A DNA stretch of 64,000 nucleotides from Streptomyces sp. PCS3-D2 (GTDB lineage Bacteria > Actinomycetota > Actinomycetes > Streptomycetales > Streptomycetaceae), in contig NZ_CP097800.1 of NCBI RefSeq assembly GCF_000612545.2, forward strand, positions 5,592,501-5,656,500, in the 5' to 3' direction. The stretch's first letter is position 1. Each line of letters begins with the position of its first letter. Under the pieces are notes generated by a model, which searched no databases, was not told where the DNA came from, and saw only the letters and a list, made by a program, of their open reading frames with translations. Below, one piece after another: positions 26,183 through 36,004 of this stretch. Both the position numbers and the translations under genes were made by a program.

Positions 26183-26199
26183 ATACCCCCAGGGGGTAT
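26183..26199 (-). promoter_or_regulatory. CsoR-type operator, perfect palindrome
   Basis: ATACCCCCAGGGGGTAT is a perfect 8-1-8 palindrome 54 bp before the DUF4396 start. It fits the ATACCCC-n-GGGGTAT consensus reported for Streptomyces CsoR, the copper-sensing repressor. No csoR gene is in the window. Confidence 0.75.
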
Positions 26200-26217
26200 T
26201 CCTCAAGGGTCAGTGGA

Positions 26218-27078
26218 TCACTGGGCGCCGCGCAGCTCCTTCAGCAGCGCCACATCCGCCGCATGCCCTTCCTTGCCTCCGGGCGTTTCGATGATCAGGG
26301 GTACGCCGTCCATCGCGGGGTGCGTGCACAGCTCGGCGAAGGCGTCCCGGCCGATGTGGCCCTGGCCGATGTTCGCGTGCCGGTCCTTGTGCGCGCCCAC
26401 CCCCTCCTTGGAGTCGTTCGCGTGGACCAGCTTCAGCCGGCCCTCGCCCACGGTGTCCACCAGCAGATCCAGCGTCACCTTCGTCCCGCCCGGCTCCGCC
26501 AGGTCGTGACCGGCCGCGAAGACGTGGCAGGTGTCCAGACAGATCCCCAGCTTCGGATGGTGGCGCAGCGCATCGAAGTACGGACCGAAGTCCTCCGCGA
26601 GCGAGCACAGCGAGGAACCCTGCCCGGCCGTCGACTCCAGCAGCAGAAACGGGTCGTCGTCGTGCGTCAGCTCGTCCAGCAGCGGCAGCATGTACTCCCT
26701 GACCTGCTCGTACGCCGCCTCCCGCGGGCGACCGCCGGTCGCGGAGCCGGTATGGACGACCACCCCGAGCGCGCCGATCCGCCGGGCCCGGCGCAGCGAG
26801 TGCCGCAGGGACTCCACCGACCTCTCCACGGTGGCGGCGGTGTGCGAGCCGAAGTTGATCAGATACGGCGCGTGCACGTACGCGGGGATGCCCTCCCGCG
26901 CGCACTCCTCGCGGAACCGTTCGTCCTGCGCCGGATTGCCGACCGGGGTGGCCCAGCCGCGCGGATTGGCGACGAAGACCTGGACGGCCTCGGCGCCCAT
27001 CTCCCGGGCGTACGCCAGCCCGACCGAGGCCAGACCGCCCGCGACGGGGACATGTCCGCCCACTGGATTGCGTACCAC
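26218..27078 (-). CDS. Endonuclease IV-type AP endonuclease
   Basis: The 286-aa protein belongs to the AP endonuclease family 2 TIM barrel. It has GGHVPVAGGL, VQVFVANPRGW, VHAPYLINFGS, LLLESTAGQG, ICLDTCHVFAAGHDL, KLVHANDSKEGVGAHKDRHANIGQGHIG and PLIIETPGGKEG. The Glu, His and Asp metal ligands for three zinc ions are in these blocks. It cuts DNA 5' of abasic sites in base-excision repair. The GTG at 27078 is 6 bp after the kinase stop, so the two genes form an operon. The CsoR-like operator lies just past its end. Confidence 0.9.
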   Translation of the reverse strand: MVRNPVGGHVPVAGGLASVGLAYAREMGAEAVQVFVANPRGWATPVGNPAQDERFREECAREGIPAYVHAPYLINFGSHTAATVERSVESLRHSLRRARRIGALGVVVHTGSATGGRPREAAYEQVREYMLPLLDELTHDDDPFLLLESTAGQGSSLCSLAEDFGPYFDALRHHPKLGICLDTCHVFAAGHDLAEPGGTKVTLDLLVDTVGEGRLKLVHANDSKEGVGAHKDRHANIGQGHIGRDAFAELCTHPAMDGVPLIIETPGGKEGHAADVALLKELRGAQ

Positions 27079-27084
27079 GTGCGC

Positions 27085-28998
27085 CTACAGCCCCTTGATC
27101 CGGATGGTGATCGTCAGGCCCTCGGCCGCGGTCTGCCCGGGGAGCACCGACTGGGCGTCCACCGTCCTGCTGAAGGAGAGCAGCGGCCGGTCCACCTTCA
27201 CCTTGAAGCCCGCGTCCTCCAAGGTCTTGCGGGCCGTGTCCACGTCCTGGCCGATCACGTTCGGGACCGGCAGCTGGCGCGGTCCCTTGGACACCGTCAG
27301 CGTGACCGTGTCCCCGGCCGCCGCCTGGGTGCCGGCGCCGATCGACTGGTTGGCCACCGTCCCCGGATCCGAGGGCGCGTTCACCTGCTCGGGAGCCGTG
27401 GCGACCTTGAGGCCCAGACCCTCCAGGGTGGCCTTCGCCTGCTCGAAGGGCAGCCCCGTCACGCCGGGCACCGGCACCGGCCGGCCCTTGCTGACGACGA
27501 TCGAGACCGCCGTGTCGGGCGCACGCTTCTCGCCGCCCGCCGGATTGGTGCTGATCACCGAGCCCTGGGCGACGTCCTGGCTGAAGGCCTGCGTGACGAT
27601 TCCGGGGGCCAGCCCGGTCCTGGTCAGCTCCTCCTTGGCCTCCTCCAGCGGCCTGCCCCGGAGGTTGGGCACGGACACGACCTCGGGACCGCGGGAGATC
27701 GTGATGGTCACCGCGCCGTTGCCGCGGATCCGCTGCCCGCCCGCGGGGTCGGTGTTCATCACCGTCCCGCGCTCGAAGGCGTCGCTGAACTTCCGGTCGA
27801 CCCCCTTCACCCCGAGACCGGCCTCGGAGAGCTGGGCGCGGGCCTGCTCCTCGGTCTTGCCGAGCAGGTTGGGGACCTTGGTGAACTGGCCCGAGCTGAT
27901 GTACCAGACGCCCGTGCCGATGCCGAGGGCCAGCAGCACGCCGACGACCGCCAGCAGCACGCCGCGGCGCGGCCGGCCGCCGACCGCCGACCGGCGCCCG
28001 GACGGAGCGGGCGGGTCCAGTGGGGGCGCCTCGAAGCGGGAGGTGAGGTTCACGGGCTCCGCCGCCACCGGGCGCGGGATGACACCGGTGCGGTCCTCGG
28101 CGGACGACCGGTCCACGGCGCGCGCCTGCGGCGGTACGGCGTCCAGCTCGACGTCGCTGAGTCCGGCGCGGGCCTCGCGGGTGAGGCCGAGCAGGGCGGC
28201 GGCGTCGTAGGGGCGCAGGTCGGGGGTGCGGGCGGTGGCGCAGGCCACGAGCCCGTCGAGGCCCGCGGGCAGGCCGGGCACCGAGGCGGACGGCGGCGGG
28301 ACGTCCTCGTGCAGGTGCTGGTAGAGCACCTGCGCGGGGGTGGCGCCGACGTGGGGCTTGGAGCCGGTGAGCATCTCGTAGAGCACGACACCGCAGGCGT
28401 AGACGTCCACGCGGGTGTCGGCGACGCCGTTCTCGATCTGCTCGGGTGCCAGGTAGGAGACGGTGCCGAGCACCGAGCCGGTGGTGTTGGTCACCGAGTC
28501 CACCGACCGGACCAGCCCGAAGTCCGCGACCTTGACCCTGCCGTCGTCGCCGATCAGGACGTTCTCGGGCTTCATGTCGCGGTGCACGAACCCGGCCCGG
28601 TGGGCGGCGCCGAGGGCGGCCAGGACCGGTTCGAGGATGTCGAGGGCCGCCCGCGGCTGGAGCGCACCGCGCTCGCGCAGCACGTCGCGCAGGGTGCAGC
28701 CGGAGACGTACTCCATCGCCAAGTAGACGTAGGGTCCGTCCGTGCCCTGGTCGAACACGGCGACCACGTTGGGGTGCGCGAGCCGCGCCACGGACTTGGC
28801 CTCGCGGATGAACCGCTCGACGAAGCCGGCGTCGGAGGCGAGGGCCGGATGCATCACCTTCAGGGCGAGGATCCGGTCCAGCCGGGTGTCGACGGCCCGG
28901 TAGACCGTGGCCATGCCGCCGGCCGCGATGCGGGCGTCGATGCGGTAGCGGCCGTCGAGCACGCGCCCGACGAGAGGGTCTTCCAGGGTCGTATCCAC
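27085..28998 (-). CDS. pkaF: PASTA-domain Ser/Thr protein kinase (PknB-like)
   Basis: The 637-aa protein has an N-terminal kinase domain (about 15-280): Gly loop IAAGGMATVYRA, Lys in LALKVMHP, HRDMKPENVL, DFG and APEQ with the activation loop TGSVLGTVSYL. A juxtamembrane linker is followed by one membrane helix (GVLLAVVGVLLALGIGTGVWYI) and four extracellular PASTA repeats starting KVPNLLG, SVPNLRG, PVPGVTG and PVPNVIG. PASTA repeats sense muropeptides or lipid II, linking cell-wall state to phosphorylation. The symbol follows the S. coelicolor PkaF homologue by position and is less certain than the function. Confidence 0.9.
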   Translation of the reverse strand: MDTTLEDPLVGRVLDGRYRIDARIAAGGMATVYRAVDTRLDRILALKVMHPALASDAGFVERFIREAKSVARLAHPNVVAVFDQGTDGPYVYLAMEYVSGCTLRDVLRERGALQPRAALDILEPVLAALGAAHRAGFVHRDMKPENVLIGDDGRVKVADFGLVRSVDSVTNTTGSVLGTVSYLAPEQIENGVADTRVDVYACGVVLYEMLTGSKPHVGATPAQVLYQHLHEDVPPPSASVPGLPAGLDGLVACATARTPDLRPYDAAALLGLTREARAGLSDVELDAVPPQARAVDRSSAEDRTGVIPRPVAAEPVNLTSRFEAPPLDPPAPSGRRSAVGGRPRRGVLLAVVGVLLALGIGTGVWYISSGQFTKVPNLLGKTEEQARAQLSEAGLGVKGVDRKFSDAFERGTVMNTDPAGGQRIRGNGAVTITISRGPEVVSVPNLRGRPLEEAKEELTRTGLAPGIVTQAFSQDVAQGSVISTNPAGGEKRAPDTAVSIVVSKGRPVPVPGVTGLPFEQAKATLEGLGLKVATAPEQVNAPSDPGTVANQSIGAGTQAAAGDTVTLTVSKGPRQLPVPNVIGQDVDTARKTLEDAGFKVKVDRPLLSFSRTVDAQSVLPGQTAAEGLTITIRIKGL

Positions 28999-29232
28999 CC
29001 GCCGATTCTACGAGCCGGCGCCGGTGTCCCGGCGGGGGCGGGTCTCGTTGCAGCGCAGCTGTGACGTGAGCAGGGGGCGGGGCGGGATTCCCGGCCGGCG
29101 TGAACCGGAGCGGCGCGGGGGCCGGCGGGACTCCCGGGGCACGTCCCCGGCGACCGCCCGACGGCCGCCCGGCCACCGCTGCACCCGCACCGGAGGCCTC
29201 CCGCCCCGCCCCCCGGCCGCCCCGTTGCGTCC

Positions 29233-31411
<2,179 letters not shown>

Positions 31412-31421
31412 GGGCGTCCAG

Positions 31422-31508
31422 CCCCTCCCTTCGCCGGCATGACCCGGATCAGGTTCGTACGGTCGGAGGCCGGCCAGCCTCCCTCTCAGCCCGGTGCGCC
31501 GGACTCCC
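31422..31508 (-). promoter_or_regulatory. TPP riboswitch (THI element)
   Basis: On the minus strand the conserved strings appear in order: GGGAGTCCGGCGCACCGGGC, CTGAGAGGGAGGCT, a variable GC stem, and GAACCTGATCCGGGTC then ATGCCGGCGAAGGGA. These are the pyrimidine- and pyrophosphate-sensing parts of the TPP aptamer. The 3' end (GAAGGGAGGGG) contains the thiO ribosome binding site, so TPP binding should hide it and block translation. Confidence 0.95.
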
Positions 31509-31568
31509 GCGATAGGTACGGTGGCCAGACTATCCCGGCGGGGGACGGCGGGTAAGGCGGCACCTGTT

Positions 31569-31585
31569 CCTGACGGAGCGTCAGG
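31569..31585. promoter_or_regulatory. TetR-like palindrome before the FAD reductase
   Basis: cctgacg (31569-31575) and cgtcagg (31579-31585) form a perfect 7-3-7 inverted repeat just upstream of the putative -10 TAGGGT (31590-31595). The position suits a repressor site or the end of the opposite operon leader. No regulator is assigned. Confidence 0.4.
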
Positions 31586-31601
31586 TGATTAGGGTGGCGG
31601 C

Positions 31602-32822
31602 GTGAGCGAGCAGACGGAACACAATCAGCGCGGCGTCGTGATCGTCGGCGCCGGAATGGCCGGGGTGCAGACCGCTGTCGCCCTGCGTGAGCAGGGCTTC
31701 GCGGGCCCCGTGACCCTGCTGGGAGCCGAGCCCCACCAGCCCTACGACCGGCCCCCGCTGTCCAAGGCGGTGCTGCTCGGCAAGGCCGAGGACTCCGCGT
31801 TCGACGTGGACTTCGAAGGCCTGGGCATCGACCTCCGGCTCGGCACGGAGGTCACCGGCCTGCGGGCCGCGGACCGCGAACTGGACACCGAGGCGGGACC
31901 GGTCCCGTACGGGACCCTCGTCCTGGCGGTCGGCGCGCAGCCGCTGACCCTGCCCGGCGCCGAGGGCGTCCCGGGCGTCCACCTGCTGCGCACGCTGGAC
32001 GACGCGGCGCGGCTGCGCCCGGTGCTGGCCGCCGCGTCCCGGGTCGTGGTGGTCGGCGCGGGCTGGATCGGGGCGGAGTTCGCCACCGCGGCCCGGGAGG
32101 CCGGCTGCGCGGTGACGGTCGTGGAGGCGGCGGACCGGGTGCTGGCGGGCGCCCTGCCCGCCGAGGTGGCCGAACCGATGGCGCGCTGGTACGGCGAGGC
32201 CGGCGCCGAGCTGATCACCGGAGCGAAGGTGGCCGGCGTCGAGGAGGGGCGCGTCCTCCTGGCGGACGGGCGCACCCTGCCCGCCGACGCGGTCGTCGTG
32301 GGCATCGGCGCGCGGCCCGCCACCGATTGGCTGTCCGGGTCCGGCGTGGAGCGCGGCGCCGACGGCTCGGTCACCGCCGACGCACACCTGCTGACCTCCC
32401 TGCCGGGGGTGTACGCGGTCGGCGACTGCGCCTCCTTCCCGTCCGGTCGCTACGGGGCGCGGCTGCTCGTGCACCACTGGGACAACGCGCTCCAGGGGCC
32501 GCGGGCGGTCGCGGCCAACATCCTGGCCGGGGAGCCCACCGCGGTCTACGACCCGGTTCCGTACTTCTGGTCCGAGCAGTTCGGGCGCTTCGTGCAGTAC
32601 GCGGGCCACCACGGCGGGGCCGGGGCCCCGGTGTGGCGCGGCGACCCGGCCGGGGAGACCTGGTCGGTGTGCTGGCTGCGCGACGGCGCCCTGGTCGCGG
32701 TCCTCGCGGTCGGCCGCCCCCGGGACCTGGCCCAGGGCCGCAAGCTGATCGAGACGGGCGCCGCCGTGGACCCGGCCGGGGTCGCGGACCCGGGCACCCC
32801 GCTGAAATCGGCCACCCTCTAG
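31602..32822 (+). CDS. FAD-dependent pyridine nucleotide-disulfide/ferredoxin reductase
   Basis: The 406-aa protein has two Rossmann motifs: VVIVGAGMAGVQTAVALREQGF for FAD and VVVVGAGWIGAEFATAAREAG for NAD(P)H. It also has the TSLPGVYAVGDCA FAD-ribityl motif and the C-terminal reductase domain (VPYFWSEQFGRFVQYAG). It fits the rubredoxin/ferredoxin reductases that serve P450 or dioxygenase systems. No ferredoxin or P450 gene is adjacent, so its partner is unknown. The GTG at 31602 has TAGGGT (31590-31595) 6 nt upstream and no clear ribosome binding site. Confidence 0.88.
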   Translation: MSEQTEHNQRGVVIVGAGMAGVQTAVALREQGFAGPVTLLGAEPHQPYDRPPLSKAVLLGKAEDSAFDVDFEGLGIDLRLGTEVTGLRAADRELDTEAGPVPYGTLVLAVGAQPLTLPGAEGVPGVHLLRTLDDAARLRPVLAAASRVVVVGAGWIGAEFATAAREAGCAVTVVEAADRVLAGALPAEVAEPMARWYGEAGAELITGAKVAGVEEGRVLLADGRTLPADAVVVGIGARPATDWLSGSGVERGADGSVTADAHLLTSLPGVYAVGDCASFPSGRYGARLLVHHWDNALQGPRAVAANILAGEPTAVYDPVPYFWSEQFGRFVQYAGHHGGAGAPVWRGDPAGETWSVCWLRDGALVAVLAVGRPRDLAQGRKLIETGAAVDPAGVADPGTPLKSATL

Positions 32823-32918
32823 CCGGTGGCACGGGCGGTACGGGCGCGCCGGGCCGCGGCGTGCCACGGACGGTCCGCCCGGGTACCGGCTGTCGGTGGG
32901 AGGTGGCAGGCTTGGCCT

Positions 32919-33284
32919 GTGACCGAGATTGACGCAAAGATCGATTCCCTCGTCCCCGACTGGCTGTACCTCCCCGACATCGCGGAGATGCTCCACGTCG
33001 AGGTGACGCGGGTCCGCCAGATGGTCAAGGAAGGGCAGCTCATCGCCGTCCGCCGGGGCGAGAACCGGGCCCTGCAGGTTCCAGCCCCCTTCATCGACGG
33101 AGACAAGGTGGTCAAGGGCCTGGTCGGCCTGCTGACCGTCCTGCGCGACGACGGCTTCTCCGACGAGGAGATGCTGGAATGGCTCTTCACTGCCGACCCG
33201 ACCCTGCCCGGCACGCCCGCCCAGGCGCTGAGCGAGAATCGCGGCACGGAGGTGAAGCGCCGCGCTCAGGCGCTCGCCCTCTGA
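32919..33284 (+). CDS. Rv2175c-like winged-helix DNA-binding protein
   Basis: The 121-aa protein matches mycobacterial Rv2175c. The N-terminal helix-turn-helix is DWLYLPDIAEMLHVEVTRVRQMVKEGQLIAVRRGENRAL, and the C-terminal helical part is FIDGDKVVKGLVGLLTVLRDDGFSDEEMLEWLFT. The M. tuberculosis homologue is a substrate of the kinase PknL, which reduces its DNA binding. A Ser/Thr kinase lies 4 kb away here. The GTG start at 32919 is the same as in relatives. It may be leaderless (CAGGCT 6 nt upstream). Confidence 0.85.
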   Translation: MTEIDAKIDSLVPDWLYLPDIAEMLHVEVTRVRQMVKEGQLIAVRRGENRALQVPAPFIDGDKVVKGLVGLLTVLRDDGFSDEEMLEWLFTADPTLPGTPAQALSENRGTEVKRRAQALAL

Positions 33285-33359
33285 ACCGATCCGCAGTAGC
33301 TCCACCGCGGTGTACGGGCCAGGCGCCCGTACACCGCCTCCATCACGGGGGGTACACCC

Positions 33360-33995
33360 ATGCAGCTGTCCGACGCCCGGCTCTACCTGTGCACGGACGC
33401 CCGCAAGCGCCAGGGTGACCTCCCCGAGTTCCTCGACGCCGTCCTGGCCGGGGGTGTGGACATCGTCCAGCTCCGCGACAAGGGCATGGAGGCGGGCGAG
33501 GAGCTCGACCACCTCCAGGTGTTCGCCGAGGCGGCGCGCCGCCACGGCAAGCTCCTCGCCGTGAACGACCGTGCCGACGTGGCCCACGCCATCGGCTCCG
33601 ACGTCCTGCACCTCGGGCAGGGCGACATCCCCGTCCCCGCGGCCCGCGCCATCCTCGGCGGGCAGGTGCTCATCGGCCGCTCCTGCCACGCGGAGGACGA
33701 GGTCGCGGCGGCCGCCGCCGAGCCGGGCGTGGACTACTTCTGCACCGGGCCCTGCTGGCCCACGCCCACCAAGCCCGGACGTCACGCTCCCGGCCTGGAC
33801 CTGGTCCGCTACGCGGCCTCGCTGGAGCAGGACCGGCCCTGGTTCGCCATCGGCGGCATCGACGCCGCCAACCTGGACCAGGTGCTGGACGCCGGCGCCA
33901 CCCGCATCGTGGTCGTCCGCGCGCTCACCGAGGCCGCCGACCCCGCTGCTGCCGCCGCCGACCTCGCCCGGCGGGTCCGGGCCCGCCTCGGCTGA
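33360..33995 (+). CDS. thiE: Thiamine-phosphate synthase ThiE
   Basis: The 211-aa TIM-barrel enzyme has the family motifs [68 protein letters not shown] and [29 protein letters not shown]. It joins HMP-PP and thiazole phosphate to thiamine phosphate. The ATG at 33360 follows a run of G (gggggg) that can act as ribosome binding site. No TPP riboswitch was seen here, unlike the thiO operon 2 kb away on the other strand. Confidence 0.94.
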   Translation: MQLSDARLYLCTDARKRQGDLPEFLDAVLAGGVDIVQLRDKGMEAGEELDHLQVFAEAARRHGKLLAVNDRADVAHAIGSDVLHLGQGDIPVPAARAILGGQVLIGRSCHAEDEVAAAAAEPGVDYFCTGPCWPTPTKPGRHAPGLDLVRYAASLEQDRPWFAIGGIDAANLDQVLDAGATRIVVVRALTEAADPAAAAADLARRVRARLG

Positions 33996-34120
33996 GTCCG
34001 GATCCGGCGGGGGTCCGGCGACGGGTCCCGTCCGCCCGGACAATCCGCCCGGACAACCGGTGGCATTCCACGCCGCCACAGCCCGAGGAAGCCCGTGCGG
34101 GCCCGAGACACGCCCGCAGG

Positions 34121-34141
34121 TGTCCAAAAACATGTCCAAAA
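34121..34141. repeat. Direct repeats upstream of metF
   Basis: tgtccaaaa occurs at 34121-34129 and 34133-34141, 12 bp apart, about 35-55 bp before the presumed metF transcription start. It stands out as AT-rich in GC-rich surroundings and could be a regulator site. Confidence 0.5.
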
Positions 34142-34188
34142 GGCGGACGCCGCTTCGGGGAGCGCCGGGGCGCGTCTAACCTGCCCAC

Positions 34189-35103
34189 ATGGCCTCTGGT
34201 ACCGCTTCCACCTGGTCGGACCGCGCACATACGGTCCGCGACCTCCTCGCGTCCGGGCGCTCGTACTCCTTCGAGTTCTGGGCACCGAAGACCGAGAAGG
34301 GCGAACGCAACCTCTGGAACGCCCTGCGCCGGGTCGAGGCGGTGTCCCCCAGCTTCGTCTCCGTGACCTACGGAGCCGGCGGTTCCACCCGCGGCGGCAC
34401 CGTCAAGGCCACCCAGGAGATCGCGGCGGACACCACGCTGACCCCGGTGGCGCACCTGACCGCCGTGGACCACTCCATCGCCGAGCTGCGCCACGTCATC
34501 GGCCAGTTCGCCGATGCCGGGATCCGCAACATGCTCGCCCTGCGCGGCGACCCGCCGGGCGACCCGATGGCCGAGTGGGTGGCCCACCCGGAGGGCGTGC
34601 ACTACGCGGCCGACCTGGTGCGCCTGCTCAAGGAGTCCGGGGACTTCTGCGTCGGCGTCGCGGCCTTCCCCGAGATGCACCCGCGCTCGACGGACTGGGA
34701 TACGGACATCCGACACTTCGTGGACAAGTGCCGTGCCGGCGCCGACTACGCGATCACCCAGATGTTCTTCGATCCCGAGAATTATCTGCGGCTGCGCGAC
34801 AGCGTCGCGAAGGCGGGCTGCGACACCCCGATCATCCCCGAGGTCATGCCTGTTGTGGGTATCAAGCAGCTCGACCGACTGCCCCAGCTGAGCACCGCGG
34901 TCTTCCCCGCGGACGTGAAAGAGCGCATGCTCGCCGTCAAGGACGATCCGGCCGCTGTACGCTCCATTGGCATCGAGTTCGCCACGGAGTTCTGCGCGCG
35001 GCTGCTGTCCGAGGGTGTACCGGGACTGCACTTCATCACGCTGAACAATTCCACGGCGACTCTCGAGATCTACGAGAACCTGGGCCTGCACCAGCGGGCT
35101 TGA
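34189..35103 (+). CDS. metF: 5,10-methylenetetrahydrofolate reductase
   Basis: The 304-aa TIM-barrel flavoprotein has [17 protein letters not shown] with the catalytic Glu, [49 protein letters not shown] and [20 protein letters not shown]. It reduces methylene-THF to methyl-THF for methionine synthesis. The ATG at 34189 has TAACCT (34177-34182) 6 nt upstream and no ribosome binding site, so a leaderless mRNA is likely. The 192-bp upstream gap holds a direct repeat. A membrane protein gene follows after 42 bp. Confidence 0.94.
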   Translation: MASGTASTWSDRAHTVRDLLASGRSYSFEFWAPKTEKGERNLWNALRRVEAVSPSFVSVTYGAGGSTRGGTVKATQEIAADTTLTPVAHLTAVDHSIAELRHVIGQFADAGIRNMLALRGDPPGDPMAEWVAHPEGVHYAADLVRLLKESGDFCVGVAAFPEMHPRSTDWDTDIRHFVDKCRAGADYAITQMFFDPENYLRLRDSVAKAGCDTPIIPEVMPVVGIKQLDRLPQLSTAVFPADVKERMLAVKDDPAAVRSIGIEFATEFCARLLSEGVPGLHFITLNNSTATLEIYENLGLHQRA

Positions 35104-35145
35104 CCGGCCGTACCCGTGTGACGGCCGTACCGAGAGGGGCCTTGC

Positions 35146-35982
35146 ATGGGTATGACGGTCCTCTACATCGCGTTCGGAATCGTCGCGCTGTGGCTGCTTG
35201 CCGAGGTACTGATGCAGTACAAGGCCCGGCTGCGCTGGCGCCTGCTCGCCTTCGCCGGCTTCCTCGGCGTGGTCGCCGGGGTGATCCTGCCGTCGGTACC
35301 GGTCATCGGCGCCGGCGCGGCGGCCTTCGCCGTGGGCCAGACCCTGGTGACGCTCTCCTTCCGCAAGGGCTTCGTCGCCGGCTGGGCGGTGCGCCGCGGC
35401 GGGGCGCCGGTCCGGAAGACCGGACGCCGCAGAGGTGGGGCTGCCGCACAGGAGCCGGCGCTCCAGGTCACCGCCCTCGCATACGACGACGCGGACGGAG
35501 CCCCGGCCGAGGAGGTCCACAGCCCGCAGCCGGTGCCCGAGGAGACCGGTTCCTACGGGATGCAGGGTTTCGCGACCCAGGCCCCCGAGGTCGACGAGAC
35601 GGCCGCATTCGCCTCGCCGTTCACCACCGCCGAGCAGGACGCCCACCAGTACGCGGCCTACTACGACCAGCACGACCAGGGCGGTTACGACTACTCCGCC
35701 GGCTACCCGACAGGCGAGCAGCAGCAGGTCTACGCCGCCTACTCGGACCCGTACATCGGCACCGGCGGCGGTGTCGTCCCGCCCCAGCCGTACGACTACA
35801 CCCCGTACGCCGACTACGGGCAGCAGCAGTACTCCACGGACACCCCGCCCGGCGGCGTCTGGGTCCCCCAGCAGCGGTCCACGGACGCGGGCGGCCGACC
35901 GTACCCGGGGGACGGGCAGGGCGAGCCGCCGCAGCAGTACCCGTACCCGCAGCAGGGCGAGTACGGGCAGTACCGCTACTGA
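35146..35982 (+). CDS. Membrane protein with long Tyr/Gln/Pro-rich tail
   Basis: The 278-aa protein has two or three membrane segments in the first 75 residues (VLYIAFGIVALWLLAEVLM, LLAFAGFLGVVAGVILPSVPVIGAGAAAFAVGQ) and then a basic patch (RKTGRRRGG). About 180 low-complexity residues follow, rich in Tyr, Gln, Pro, Gly and Asp (YAAYYDQHDQGGYDYSAGY, PPQQYPYPQQGEYGQYRY). The tail should be disordered and prion-like. The likely start is ATG 35146 or 35152. It follows metF on the same strand. Similar genes exist in Streptomyces; no function is known to me. Confidence 0.75.
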   Translation: MGMTVLYIAFGIVALWLLAEVLMQYKARLRWRLLAFAGFLGVVAGVILPSVPVIGAGAAAFAVGQTLVTLSFRKGFVAGWAVRRGGAPVRKTGRRRGGAAAQEPALQVTALAYDDADGAPAEEVHSPQPVPEETGSYGMQGFATQAPEVDETAAFASPFTTAEQDAHQYAAYYDQHDQGGYDYSAGYPTGEQQQVYAAYSDPYIGTGGGVVPPQPYDYTPYADYGQQQYSTDTPPGGVWVPQQRSTDAGGRPYPGDGQGEPPQQYPYPQQGEYGQYRY

Positions 35983-36004
35983 GCCGGCCGGGGCCGCGGC
36001 GGGC

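Noticed and set aside
26128-29064. 978-codon plus-strand open frame and a 988-codon minus-strand frame (26210-29176) over the kinase/endonuclease region
   Set aside because: Both are antiphase shadows. High GC at third positions removes stop codons, while the translated Gly/Arg/Pro/His repeats match no family. The kinase and endonuclease IV frames carry all motifs.
34081-34120. Possible SAH riboswitch before metF (ccgaggaagc start)
   Set aside because: Only the first few bases resemble the motif; the conserved core and the closing gctcgg were not found.
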